Of a stretch of DNA of 64,000 nucleotides, positions 1 to 9,671 are shown in pieces. A model generated the notes under the pieces. That model made no database searches and had not been told where the DNA came from. It saw only the letters and a list, made by a program, of their open reading frames with translations. The position numbers and the translations under genes were made by a program. Every line of letters begins with the position of its first letter. The first letter of the stretch is position 1. This DNA comes from Avena insularis (lineage: Eukaryota; Streptophyta; Magnoliopsida; Poales; Poaceae): positions 356,084,010 to 356,148,009 of the forward strand of contig CM042694.1 in the NCBI GenBank assembly GCA_023614405.1. The letters run 5' to 3'.

Positions 1-244
1 TAGATGATGTAATATACTGGTATGTTTTCATTAGACAATGAAATTGGGATGGAGGGAGTGCAGGTTTAATATTTGAAATGAGAATGTGTGAAGAGAATCC
101 ATATCAGGGAGGAGACAGTAATCCAGGGAAAGGGCATGGTATCCATTAAACTATTGTAACATGCCAATTTAGTCATTGTTGCACCGGTAGAAGGGTTGCT
201 CTCTCTCTCTCTGACACCGACGCCGACGTAAATGCGCTTCATGA

Positions 245-1094
245 CGACGCATTACGCTTATCTTGTCCTTGAACGGCGAGGACAACCAGTCGAGCATCGA
301 CAACCTTCTCTCTGACATCGAGTATTCCTTCCACGATGTGAGTTCCTCTGTTTTCTCGGGCTAGGGTTAGGCAATGGTAAATCTCTCGATCTGAGCTCCA
401 TATGTGCATGCAATCGTGTTTGATTTCAGCTTTGCGTTTACCTATAGGTACCACGGACGATCTACGACTCCGAATGGGAGGGCCTAGATCTCGGTGGAGA
501 AGTGTCATGTGACCATGGGCTAAAACTGAGGAGATATGTTGCATTGACGATAACACTTTGGGAGAAGGTTTTTGGGCTGTACAAATCAGGTTTGTTTATA
601 TTATGTGCAACTGTGACATGAAGTAAAATGTATCGTGCATGTTCATAACACTATAGTGTGTGTGTTTTTAGGTTGGCCCGGTGTGTAAAGTAGTAGAGTG
701 GGTGGATCTTGAGTGGCCAGATGCACTTAAGAAATGTTTGGCACAGTTATGGGAGATGTATGAGTTGGAAAGGTCGGGGAGATTTACTGATGTAAGTGAT
801 GCAGCTGAAAAAAATTACAAGCTGTCGGTACGAAATAAGGAGCTGGAACAAGAAATCGAGAATTTGCAGTCAGAGCTAACTGACGAAATAGATGGGAGCT
901 TGGTTGTTGGAACTGCAAAGAAGCTTCAGGATAGTCACAGGTTGCTGATTTATAATGCAGAAAAGGAGAGGGACCAGCTCAAGGAAGACAAGAAGAAGCT
1001 AGAGTATTGCATTGTGGATCTGTTGAAGGAACTGAAGAAGGCGTGCGAGGGTGAACAAGGACAGACTATAGAGGATAAAGGAAATTCGAGATGA
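245..1094 (+). pseudogene. Decayed GRF-type zinc-finger / coiled-coil gene (three exons)
   Basis: Three exon-like blocks line up. Exon 1 (open 245-337) ends at a GT donor. Exon 2 (448-589) follows an AG acceptor and encodes a segment with SEWEGLDL, then CDHG, then, in a shifted frame, GRRFLGC. Exon 3 (672-1094) follows a T-rich acceptor and begins VGPVCKVVEWVD, then EWPDALKKCLAQLWEMYE and a long charged coiled coil to a TGA at 1092. The spaced Cys/His residues, the GRRFLGC block and the VEWVD..EWPD block resemble the plant GRF zinc-finger family, common in grasses and often next to transposons; this is from memory, without a search. Breaks seen: no in-frame ATG in exon 1 after a stop at 242-244, and a net 1-base frame change between about 547 and 560. 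The intact 137-codon exon 3 could still be expressed. DNA or RNA binding is family inference only. Confidence 0.6.
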
Positions 1095-1297
1095 ATAATT
1101 TATGTTGTGCCAATGCCTGAAACTAGTTAATTGTAAGACTTGCAGTTGCGCTTTCCAAACTAAGCCAAACTCAATCCTCGAGCAAACTAATTTCAGACGA
1201 ACACACATATCGTGCATAGAGTTAAGTTCACGCTTACAAAATCACCACTACAGAGGATAAACCAGGCAGTTCAGTACTAAATAGACATATGTTGTGT
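1095..1297. other. Short spacer between converging gene remnants
   Basis: Spacer between the + strand GRF-type remnant and the - strand coiled-coil remnant. It presumably holds the 3' ends of both. I see no clear polyadenylation signal, RNA gene or repeat. Confidence 0.4.
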
Positions 1298-1662
1298 TCA
1301 AGCGAGCACGGCGGGCTGCTTGTTTTCCTCCCTAAGATTGGCCAGCTCCTTGATTATGTCGTGCTTCATTGTAGGTTCAGCGCTTTCACGGATTGGAGAA
1401 TTTTGTCCGTAGCCATACGATTTTCCTTCAAGATCCCTTTCATGATCTCCATCTGCTTCCTAGCCGAGGCGCGACCTTCACTGTGTAGCTTCGCCCAGTC
1501 AGCGTTTAACTCCTTTAGTTTCTATCACTTGTCGGAAAGGACCGCGAGTTCAACGCGCAGTTGGTCAAAGGACAGTTTCTGGGAATTCTGCTTCTCCCTT
1601 TGGATTGCTATCTTGTCATTTAGCTAGGTCGCCAGGTCCTGGTCGATCTTTCATCTCTTTCC
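1298..1662 (-). pseudogene. Decayed coiled-coil exon
   Basis: On the - strand a T-rich tract and GCAG acceptor (about 1663-1675) precede a region that reads as coiled coil: NDKIAIQREKQNSQKL, then LKELNADWAKLHSEG, then MEIMKGILKEN. It ends, in a shifted frame, with ELANLREENKQPAVLA and a TGA at 1298-1300. Three in-frame stops (one near the start, a TGA-TAG pair in the middle) and a frame change near the end break it. Charged and hydrophobic residues alternate as in the neighbouring coiled-coil gene at 2137-3315, so it may be a lost 3' exon or a paralogue fragment of that gene. No function is assigned. Confidence 0.45.
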
Positions 1663-2136
1663 CTGCAACAAAAATACATAGTATGGTTTATTCAGTTCGC
1701 CAGGACAAGCTGGTTAGTTTCCATAATTAACTGAATCAAACTAGTGGCACTGCCATAATTTCAAGGAAGAAGCAATCTAGGACTAATCAACATTTTATGA
1801 ATCGACTAGTGGCACTGTCATAATTTCAATTTCAAAGACAAATAATATTTATCTGCAGTTTAGTGTGATGTTGGTTTTTCCCAATATCACCAAATAATAG
1901 TGGGAGAGTGGCAAACTCATAATGCAGAAACCCATGTCTAGATACATAATGGAAAGAGAACATGGGTGTCCATTCATGAACATGAACACCAACACATTTC
2001 CATATAGATAAGGAGTTACCCTAGGATTCTTATTGCACCCTATAATGGGAAGCAGACATGGGCATTGCTCCCTGAACCCTAAACATTACAAAAGGAGAGG
2101 AGGACGAACTGATATTTGTGTCCCCGCTAACAGGAA
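1663..2136. other. Non-coding spacer with a short direct repeat
   Basis: AT-rich DNA between the decayed coiled-coil exon and the 3' end of the 242-residue gene. It contains a 24-base near-perfect direct repeat (1741-1764 and 1806-1829, 65 bases apart) starting CTAGTGGCACTG, with one mismatch. I see no other feature. Confidence 0.5.
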
Positions 2137-3315
2137 TTAGACTTGGGCATTGCTCTGATACGCCTCCAGACATGCCCTTAGCTCCTCGTCCTCTTTCCGA
2201 ACACCCTCGAGTACGGTGATCCCTTTGCTCATGTCCGCCTTCATCTCCTTGACTGCATCCAGGCAATGATTCCTGTTATGGTAGGCTCGGATAGTAGCCT
2301 TGGTGTCCTCGACGCGTCCTCTAAGTGCCTCGCTGACTTCGTCCTGCAGGAGAATGCACCTTTCCACTTGATTCTTCTTCTCCTCCGTGAGCTCGTTGAT
2401 TATCTTGATGGCCTGTTCTTGCCTGTTCAAGTTATGGTCGAGCACTTTCTGCAGCCTAACCACGTCACGTGCAAAATCTAGCGAGATCTCCTTCTGCACA
2501 GATAATTGCTTGTGTAGGCTCTCATTAGCTTGGGGGAGGGAGCGTGCAAGCTCATGTTGGTTGGCAATCTTGGAACTGATCACGACCACCTTGTCACGGT
2601 ACTCAGCCTTCGATCGCTGCATCGTTCATGTTAATTGAAATAGGAATTCTACAATTACACTCTGGGTCCCAGGTGAATACTAATATAGATGGAAAAAAAT
2701 CCCCGTTAAATCTATTGACCGCAGTGTTAAAAAATGGACCTAGATATCTATTCATGACCATGATAAACTAATCCTAATCACAAAAAATCCATAGTGAATC
2801 TATGAACAACGGTATTAAGGAAAGACCAAGAGATCCAGTCATATTCATGAAAACTAATACAACTCGCAAAAGAAGAAGAAAAACCAATGTGAGGCGGACA
2901 ACATCTAAGAAATCCACATCATAACTCAGAGAAATAACAGCGTGGAGATTTGCTACCTCGTTGAGACATGGAACAGGGCCGAACGGGTCCTGCAACACCT
3001 CTGTCGTGGTGGATTCGGGCTCCACGGACAGCCTGTAATACGTAGAAGAGGAAGAGCCAGAAGAAGAAGAAAAACAAGAAGAAGCTGATTAAGATCATGA
3101 TGGAGAGGGAGATGGAGAAGAAGTAAAACAAGAAGACCATACCGGGAGGATCCCTCGCCTACTAGAACATTCGGCGCCATTGTCGGGGGAGATTGGGCCT
3201 CGATGAGAGGGTGGGCTTGAGCGGCTGGTAGAGCAAGAAGTGCCTCACGGAGATTTCTCTCCCTTTTCTCCGCGAGGATCATCGACCGGCCTCTCCCCCT
3301 CCTCAGTGGAGCCAT
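2137..3315 (-). CDS. Predicted 242-residue coiled-coil protein (three exons)
   Basis: A spliced model on the - strand stays in frame throughout. Exon 1 is 3315-3143 (ATG at 3315-3313), exon 2 is 3032-2957, exon 3 is 2616-2137 with a stop. The CDS totals 729 bases (173+76+480). Introns are GT-AG: GTATGG...TTACAG and GTAGCA...GATGCAG. The N-terminus (about 58 residues) is basic (PLRRGRGRSM) then Ala/Pro-rich. A short linker holds EPESTTTEVLQDPFGP. The last 160 residues are Glu/Lys/Gln-rich with heptad-like hydrophobic spacing (RLQKVLDHNLNRQEQ, INELTEEKKNQVE), which predicts a coiled coil. There is no signal peptide or membrane span. The family is not recognised. Composition resembles the C-terminal coiled coils of grass GRF zinc-finger proteins, but no zinc finger is seen. 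Intact frames over three exons argue for a functional or recently functional gene. A start at 2622 within exon 3 is the unspliced alternative. Confidence 0.6.
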
Positions 3316-3892
3316 GGCTTGCAGGGTGAGTGTGGCGGCGACAGGAGGAAGGAGATAGTGATTAGTGTGGGAGAAGAGTCAAAGAGTACAGGTCGTGGTC
3401 CAGTAGTACTAGTACTATTATACAAGACCACCGTGTACGGTCTACCTTCTCAAAGAAGCCAGGGAGGAAGGGGTAGGGAATCGATGGGACTTGTCTTTAT
3501 TGCGATGGACACTTCAATGGTCTTCGGCGCCGCCCAAAATCCAGTATATAATAAGAAGTGCGGCCGGGTGGTCATCACGGAATCGGCGCACATCCAGCGT
3601 CGCGTCCGGCCACGTGTTGATGGGGCAATGACGCGCGCAACTGCTGCACGATCACGTCGGCACCTCGAACTCCATATGACAGGCACGCACGAGATATTTA
3701 CGAATCTAGAATACGCTGTGCCACTTTTGTTGTGATCAAATTATCTTCAGTACACGAGATATTACTTTTTTTTGATAATCAACAAATGCATGCGTGGACA
3801 CGACGCACGAAATTGCTGCTCCTCCTTGATTAGATCGGCACCCCACTCTGTGTACCCGCCATCGACCATTCAGAGCAACTACCTCGAGCACG
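3316..3892. promoter_or_regulatory. Divergent intergenic region
   Basis: Spacer of 577 bases between the - strand coiled-coil gene and the + strand acidic ORF pair, so it would hold both promoters. A + strand TATATAATAAG lies near 3544, about 340 bases before the ATG at 3893, which is far for a TATA box unless the leader is long. An open frame across 3319-3735 has no good ATG context and no recognisable content, so I do not call it. Confidence 0.3.
3416..3422 (-). promoter_or_regulatory. Possible TATA element of the coiled-coil gene
   Basis: Read on the - strand this is TATAATA within CTTGTATAATAG, about 100 bases upstream of the ATG at 3315. Position and sequence suit a plant TATA box with a 5' leader of roughly 70 bases. 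There is no transcript evidence. Confidence 0.35.
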
Positions 3893-4404
3893 ATGCCCCC
3901 TCGTCGTGGCAATGGTAGGTCCAAGCCGTCCACTGACCGTCCTGCGTCCCCGGCTCTTCGCTGCATCGTCCGCGCCCGCGAGTCACCTGCTGAGGTAGCA
4001 CGTCGTGTCCGACCGCGCCAGGATCCATCGACATTGGCACTCGAGGACACCGCGACGTCAAAGCTCGTATCGGCCGTGCAGGAGGAGCATGGGGTACCTG
4101 CAGCATCGGACGAGTGCAAAGCATAAGAAGAGGAACTGAAGGGAAGAAGAGAGGAGATAGCTATTTGGACGAGTCCGACTCGGCCAACGAGGAGGCGTTC
4201 ATCGATCAGTTGGAGGCAGAAGCGGAGGAGAGTGACGTGGACCAGTGGGACTACGAAGAGGAGGAGGAGGACTCCGACGAGGAGATAGCGCGCTTATTTG
4301 AGGAAGGGGGTGGTGTCGAGTCGTCAGAGGAGGACACCGACGACGGCGATGGTAGGGACCATGGCGTTGACGAAGACGAGGACGATGGCTTCTTCGAAAT
4401 ATGA
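3893..4404 (+). pseudogene. Frame-broken ORF pair: basic N-part and acidic tail
   Basis: An ATG at 3893 opens 77 codons that are Arg/Pro/Ala-rich (begins MPPRRGNGRSKPS). A second open frame (about 4114-4404) overlaps its end by 13 bases in another phase. It is strongly acidic, with ESDSANEEAFIDQLEAEAEE, then runs of Glu/Asp, and ends EDEDDGFFEI before a TGA. A single small indel near 4114-4126 would explain two halves of one protein of about 170 residues. Basic-then-acidic proteins of this type are common near plant transposons, but the family is not recognised. It could also be two unrelated chance frames; the second lacks its own ATG near its start. Confidence 0.35.
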
Positions 4405-4683
4405 TCATTTATTTTAGTTAGATAGATGGATTTTCACTTGTTTATGGAGGTAAAGTATCGGTGGCACGGATAGAGAGGTGGCACGGATTGACCATGCATA
4501 AGAAAGTGGAGAAGGGAGGGGTTATCCTTCCCGTTGGATCACATGGGATCAACGGTTGGTGGAGACGATCCGTGTGATATCTGTGTCAGCCAATCAGGGC
4601 ATAGCACCCAGAGTGAGCACATATTTGGGATCTCCACACGTTTGGGCTTTTGTGAGATTTGTGACCGAGAGAGAGGGAAAATC
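4405..4683. other. Boundary DNA before the satellite
   Basis: Low-copy-looking DNA between the acidic ORF and the first satellite unit. It is purine-rich near 4660-4680 (GAGAGAGAGGGAAA). No gene, target-site duplication or transposon end is visible at the junction. Confidence 0.4.
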
Positions 4684-5501
4684 TCTTTTCACAATCCGCC
4701 TATGGATCCACCGGTATCATTGAAATGTGTGCTCTTTTTACTAACAACAACCAGAGTCATTGCATGTGTGTTCTCTTTAGAGACCACACGTGGATCCATC
4801 AGTGTCATTGCATGTGTGTTCTTGTTACTAACAACAACCACAGTCATTGAAATGTGTGTTCTCTTCAGAGACTGCACATGGATCCACCAGTGTCATTGCA
4901 TGTGTGTTCTTTTTACTAACAACAACCAGTGGCATTGCATGTGTGTTCTTTTCACATACCACATATGGATCCACCAGTGTCATTGCATGTGGGTTCTTTT
5001 CACAATCCACCTATGGATCCACCAGTGTCATTGCATGTGTGTTCTTTTTACTAACAACAACTAGAGTCATTTCATGACTGTTCATTTCAGATACCACACA
5101 TGGATCCACCGGTGTCATTGCATGTGTGCTCTTCTCACAATCCACCTATGGATCCACCAGTGTCATTGCATGTGTGTTCTTTTTACTAACAACAACCAGA
5201 GTCATTGAAATGTGTGTTCTTTTCACATACCACATATGGATCCACCAGTGTCATTGTATGTGTGTTCTTTTTACTAACAACAACCAGAGTGATTGCATGT
5301 GTGTTCTGTTCAGAGACCTCACATGGATCCACCAGTGGCATTGCATGTGTGTTCTTTTTACTAACAATAACCAGAGTCATTGAAATGTGTGTTCTCTTCA
5401 GAGACCACACATGGATCCACCAGTGTCATTGCATGTGTGTTCTTTTTACTAACAACAACTAGTGGCATTTCATGTTTTTTTTTTCACATACCACATATGG
5501 A
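4684..5501 (+). repeat. Complex satellite array, segment 1 (left edge)
   Basis: First units of the tandem satellite. The left-most unit already shows the CACAATCC-type tail with small changes (CCGCC for CCACC, GGTATC for AGTGTC). Units share the head GTCATTGCATGTGTGTTC. The segment is split from segment 2 by a Mutator-like element inserted into the tail CACATATGGATCC; the unit resumes in phase on the other side. Confidence 0.95.
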
Positions 5502-5618
5502 GAGTAAATTGCAGAAATCTACCACAATTCGGGCAGTCAGAACGAATCAGTACCAACATTCGTAATTTTTGCGTGTCAGTACCAATTCTGAGTCACAGTG
5601 TTGCGAATCGCACTAATT
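5502..5618 (+). repeat. MULE left terminal inverted repeat
   Basis: About 117 bases, starting GAGTAAATTGCAG, matching the reverse complement of the right end. Blocks TACCACAATTCGGGC, CAGTACCAACATT and TAATTTTTGCG are conserved between the two ends. Confidence 0.85.
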
Positions 5619-6205
5619 CTTGGCTAAACATTTTGTCAGTGTGATGAAGGGCCCACTAATTAGGCGACTTGGCGGCCGTGAAGAAACGAGCATTTTGGAG
5701 GGGCCATCGCCATCCACCCACCTTATTTCTCCTCTTTCTTCTTCGTCTCCATTAGACCCAGCCGACCCATGCATGGTACCCTCCTCTTCTCTTCCCACGG
5801 ATCGGCGATCTCCGCCTCTCCTTCGCCAGAAAGCACTGCCACATGTGACCCACCCCGCGGGGAAGGCGGCAGCTTGCAGGCTGGTCTGGTCTGGCCACGA
5901 GGCGTGAAAGGACTTCTTGTCAAGAGCTCTGGAGGTGTGCACGGGGAGAAGCGGCTTGCGCTTGTCGAGCGGAACATCGGAAGAGTGGGCCGGGTCAGCA
6001 GGCGTGTTCGAGCCGATGGCCACAGAGGGACGGCAACACGGAGAGAGGCGGGGTCAGGGGTGGGCAATATGCAGAGACTGTCACATGGGGCTCACGGGGC
6101 TCCACGTCCAGCTCATTCTCCATGGTGGCAATTTTTATCGACTAGTCCGCCCTGTTAGATGGGTCCCACTTGTCAGGAAACACGTTAAAATGCTATCAGA
6201 TGAAA

Positions 6206-6321
6206 ATTAGTGTGATTTGCAACGTTGTGTCCGAAACATGGTACTGACTCGCAAAAATTATAAATGTTGGTACTGACTGGTAAGTGGAGCCCGAATTGTG
6301 GTAGTAATCTGCAATTTACTC
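6206..6321 (-). repeat. MULE right terminal inverted repeat
   Basis: About 116 bases, ending CTGCAATTTACTC directly before the second copy of ACATATGGA. It is the inverted partner of 5502-5618. Confidence 0.85.
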
Positions 6322-9300
6322 ACATATGGATCCACCAGTGTCATTGAAATGTGTGTTCTCTTCAGAGACCACACATGGATCCACCGGTGTTAGCATGTGT
6401 GTTCTTGTTACTAACAACAACTAGAGTCATTGCATGTGTGTTCTTTTCACATACCACATATGGATCCACCAGTGTCATTGCATGTGCGTTCTTTTCACAA
6501 TCCACCTATGGATCCACCAGTGTCAATGCATGTGTGTTCTTTTTACTAACAACAACTAGAGTCATTTCATGACTGTTCTTTTCACATACCACATATGGAT
6601 CCACCAGTGTCATTAAAATGTGTGTTCTCTTCAGAGACCACACATGGATCCACCAGTGTCATTGCATGTGTGTTCTTTTTACTAACAACAACTAGAGTCA
6701 TTGCATGTGTGTTCTTTTCAGATAACACATATGGATCCACTTGCGTCATTGCATGTGTGTTCTTTTCACTAACAACAACCAGAGTCATTGAAATGTGTGT
6801 TCTCTTCAGAGACCACACATGGATCCACCAGTGTCATTGGATGTGTGTTCTTTTTACTAACAACAACCAGAGTCATTGCATGCGTGTTCTCTTCAGAGAC
6901 CACACATGGATCCACCAGTGTCATTGCATGTGTGTTCTTTTTACTAACAACAACCAGAGTCATTGAAATGTGTGTTCTCTTTAGAGACCACACATGGATC
7001 CACCAGTGTCATTGCATGTGTGTTCTTGTTACTAAGTACAACCAGAGTCATTGCATGTGTGTTCTTTTCACATACCATATATGGATCCACCATTGTCATT
7101 GCATGTGTGCTTTTTTACTAACAACAACCAGAGTCATTTCATGTGTGTTCTTTTCACATACCACATATGGATCCACTAGTGTCATTGAAATGTGTGTTCT
7201 CTTCAGAGACCACACATGGATCCACTAGTGTTATTGCATGTGTGTTCTTGTTACTACCAAACAACCAGAGTCATTTCATGACTGTTCTTTTCACATACCA
7301 CATATGGATCCACCAGTGTCATTGAAATGTGTGTTCTTTTCAGAGACCACACATGGATCCACCAGTGTCATTGCGTGTATGTTCTTGTTACTAACAACAA
7401 CTGGAGTCATTACATGTGTGTTCTTTTCACATACCACATATGGATCCACCGGTGTCATTGCATGTGTGCTCTTTTCACAATCCACCTATGGATCCACCAG
7501 TGTCATTGCATGTGTGTTCTTTTTACTAACAACAACCAGAGTCATTGCATGTGTGTTCTCTTCAGAGACCCCACATGGATCCACCAGTGTCATTGCATGT
7601 GTGTTCTTTTTACTAACAACAACTGGAGTAATTTCATGACTGTTCTTTTCACATACCACATATGGACCCACCAGTGTCATTACATGTGTGTTCTTGTTAC
7701 TAATAACAACCACAGTCATTGCATGTGTGTTCGTGTTACTAACAACAACCACAGTCATTGCATGTGTGTTCTTTTTACATACCACATATGGATCCACCAG
7801 TGTCATTACATATGTGTTCTTTACACAGTCCACCTATGGATCCACGAGTGTCATTGCATGTGTGTTCTTTTTACTAACAACAACTGGAGTCATTTCATGA
7901 CTGTTCTTTTCACATACCACATATGTATCCACCAGTGTCATTGAAATGTGTGTTTTCTTTAGAGACCACACATGGATCCACCAGTGTCATTGCATGTGTG
8001 TTCTTGTTACTAAGTATAACCAGAGTCATTGCATGTGTGTTCTTTTCACAATCCACATATGGATCCATCAGTGTCATTGCATGTGTGATTTTTTTACTAA
8101 CAACAACCAGAGTCATTTCATGTGTGTTATTTTCACATACCACATATGGATCCACCAGTGTCATTGAAATGTGTGTTCTCTTTAGAGACCACACATGGAT
8201 CCACCAGTGTCATTGCATGTGTGTTCTTTTTACTAACAACAACTGGAGTCATTGCATGTGTGTTCTTTTCACATACCACATATGGATCCATCAGTGTCAT
8301 TGCATGTGTGCTCTTTACACAATCCACCTATGGATCCACCAGTGTCATTGCATACGTGTTCTTTTTAGTAAGAACAACTAGAGTCATTGAAATGTGCGTT
8401 GTTTTCACATACCACATATGGATCCACCAGTGTCATTGCATGTGTGTTCTTTTCACAATCCACCTATGGATCCACCAGTGTCATTGCATGTGTACTCTTT
8501 TTACTAACAACAACCAAAGTCATTGCATGTGTGTTCTCTTAAGAGACCACACATGGATCCATCAGTGTCATTGCATGTGTGTTCTTTTTACTAACAACAA
8601 CCAGAGTCATTGAAATGTGTGTTCTTCTCACATAGCACATATAGATCCACCAGTGTCATTGAAATGTGTGTTCTTTTAGTAATCCACCTACGGATCCACC
8701 AGTGTCATTGCATGTGTGCTCTTTTTACTAACAACAAGCAGAGCCATTGCATGTGTGTTCTCTTCAGAGACCACACATGGATCCACCAGTGTCATTGCAT
8801 GTGTGTTCTTTTTACTAACAACAACCAGAGTCATTGAAATGTCTGTTCTCTTTAGAGACCACACATGGATCCACCAGTGTCATTGCATGTGTGTTCTTTT
8901 TACTAAGTACAACCAGAGTCATTGCATGTGTGTTCTTTTCACATACCACATATGGATCCACCAGTGTCATTGCATGTGTGTTCTTTTTACTAACAACAAC
9001 GAGAGTCATTGCATGTGTGTTATTTTCACATACCCATATGGATCCACCAAAGTCATTGAAATGTGTGTTCTCTCTAGAGACCACACATGGATCCACCAGT
9101 GTTATTGCATGTGTGTTTTTGTTACTAAGTACATCCAGAGTCATTGCATGTGTGTTCTTTTGACAATCCACATATGGATCCACCAGTGTCATTGCATGTG
9201 TGCTTTTTTTACTAACAACAACCAGAGTCATTTCATGTGTGTTCTTTTCACATACCAGATATGGATCCACCAGTGTCATTGAAATGTGTGTTCTCTTCAG

Positions 9301-9671
9301 AGACCACACATGGATCCACCAGTGTCATTGCATGTGTGTTCTTTTTACTAACAACTGGAGTCATTGCATGTGTGTTCTTTTCACATACCAGATATGGATC
9401 CACCAGTGTCATTGCATGTGTGCTCTTTTTACTAACAACAACCAGAGTCATTGCATGTGTGTTCTCTTCAGAGACCACACATGGATCCACCAGTGTCATT
9501 GCATGTGTGTTCTTTTTACTAACAATAACCAGAGTCATTGAAATGTGTGTTCTCTTCAGAGACCACACATAGATCCACCAGTGTCATTGCATGTGTGTTA
9601 TTTTTACTAACAACAACCAGAGTCATTGAAATGTGTGTTCTTTTCATATACCACATATGGATCCACCAGTG
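6322..9671 (+). repeat. Complex satellite array, segment 2
   Basis: Continuous tandem units between the MULE and the large LTR insertion. All tail types occur: TACTAACAACAACCAGA (39-bp unit), CACATACCACATATGGATCC, CACAATCCACCTATGGATCC and CAGAGACCACACATGGATCC (48-bp units). Heads with GAAATG make 49-bp units. A variant 39-bp unit has TTACTAAGTACAACCAGA. No obvious kilobase-scale duplication is seen here, unlike the right half of the window. Confidence 0.95.

Larger units (their letters stand above)
5502..6321. mobile_element. Non-autonomous Mutator-like (MULE) element with long TIRs
   Basis: The 820-bp insertion is flanked by a perfect 9-bp direct repeat ACATATGGA (5493-5501 and 6322-6330), the TSD size typical of Mutator elements. 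Ends are inverted: GAGTAAATTGCAG at the left and CTGCAATTTACTC at the right. Similarity extends about 115 bases inward (left TIR 5502-5618, right 6206-6321), including CTACCACAATTCGGGC and CAGTACCAACATT, with scattered mismatches. Weaker symmetry continues (GGGCCCAC against GGGTCCCAC). The interior (about 5640-6180) is clearly more GC-rich than the surroundings and has no transposase. It has chance-length open frames (for example - strand 5613-6023) but no domain I recognise. It depends on a transposase supplied in trans. A captured gene fragment (Pack-MULE) is possible. Confidence 0.88.

Noticed and set aside
1289..1627. A + strand 112-codon frame.
   Set aside because: It is the antisense of the decayed coiled-coil exon at 1298-1662, whose charged heptad pattern is the more credible signal.
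2030..2266. A - strand 78-codon frame overlapping the end of the coiled-coil gene.
   Set aside because: It overlaps the real exon 3 in another phase; Gly/Ser-rich with no recognised content.
3319..3735. A + strand open frame upstream of the - strand coiled-coil gene.
   Set aside because: It lacks a convincing start and domain and occupies the likely promoter region.
5613..6023. A 136-codon - strand frame in the MULE interior.
   Set aside because: It overlaps the left TIR and has no recognised domain; other frames across the same GC-rich DNA are also open.
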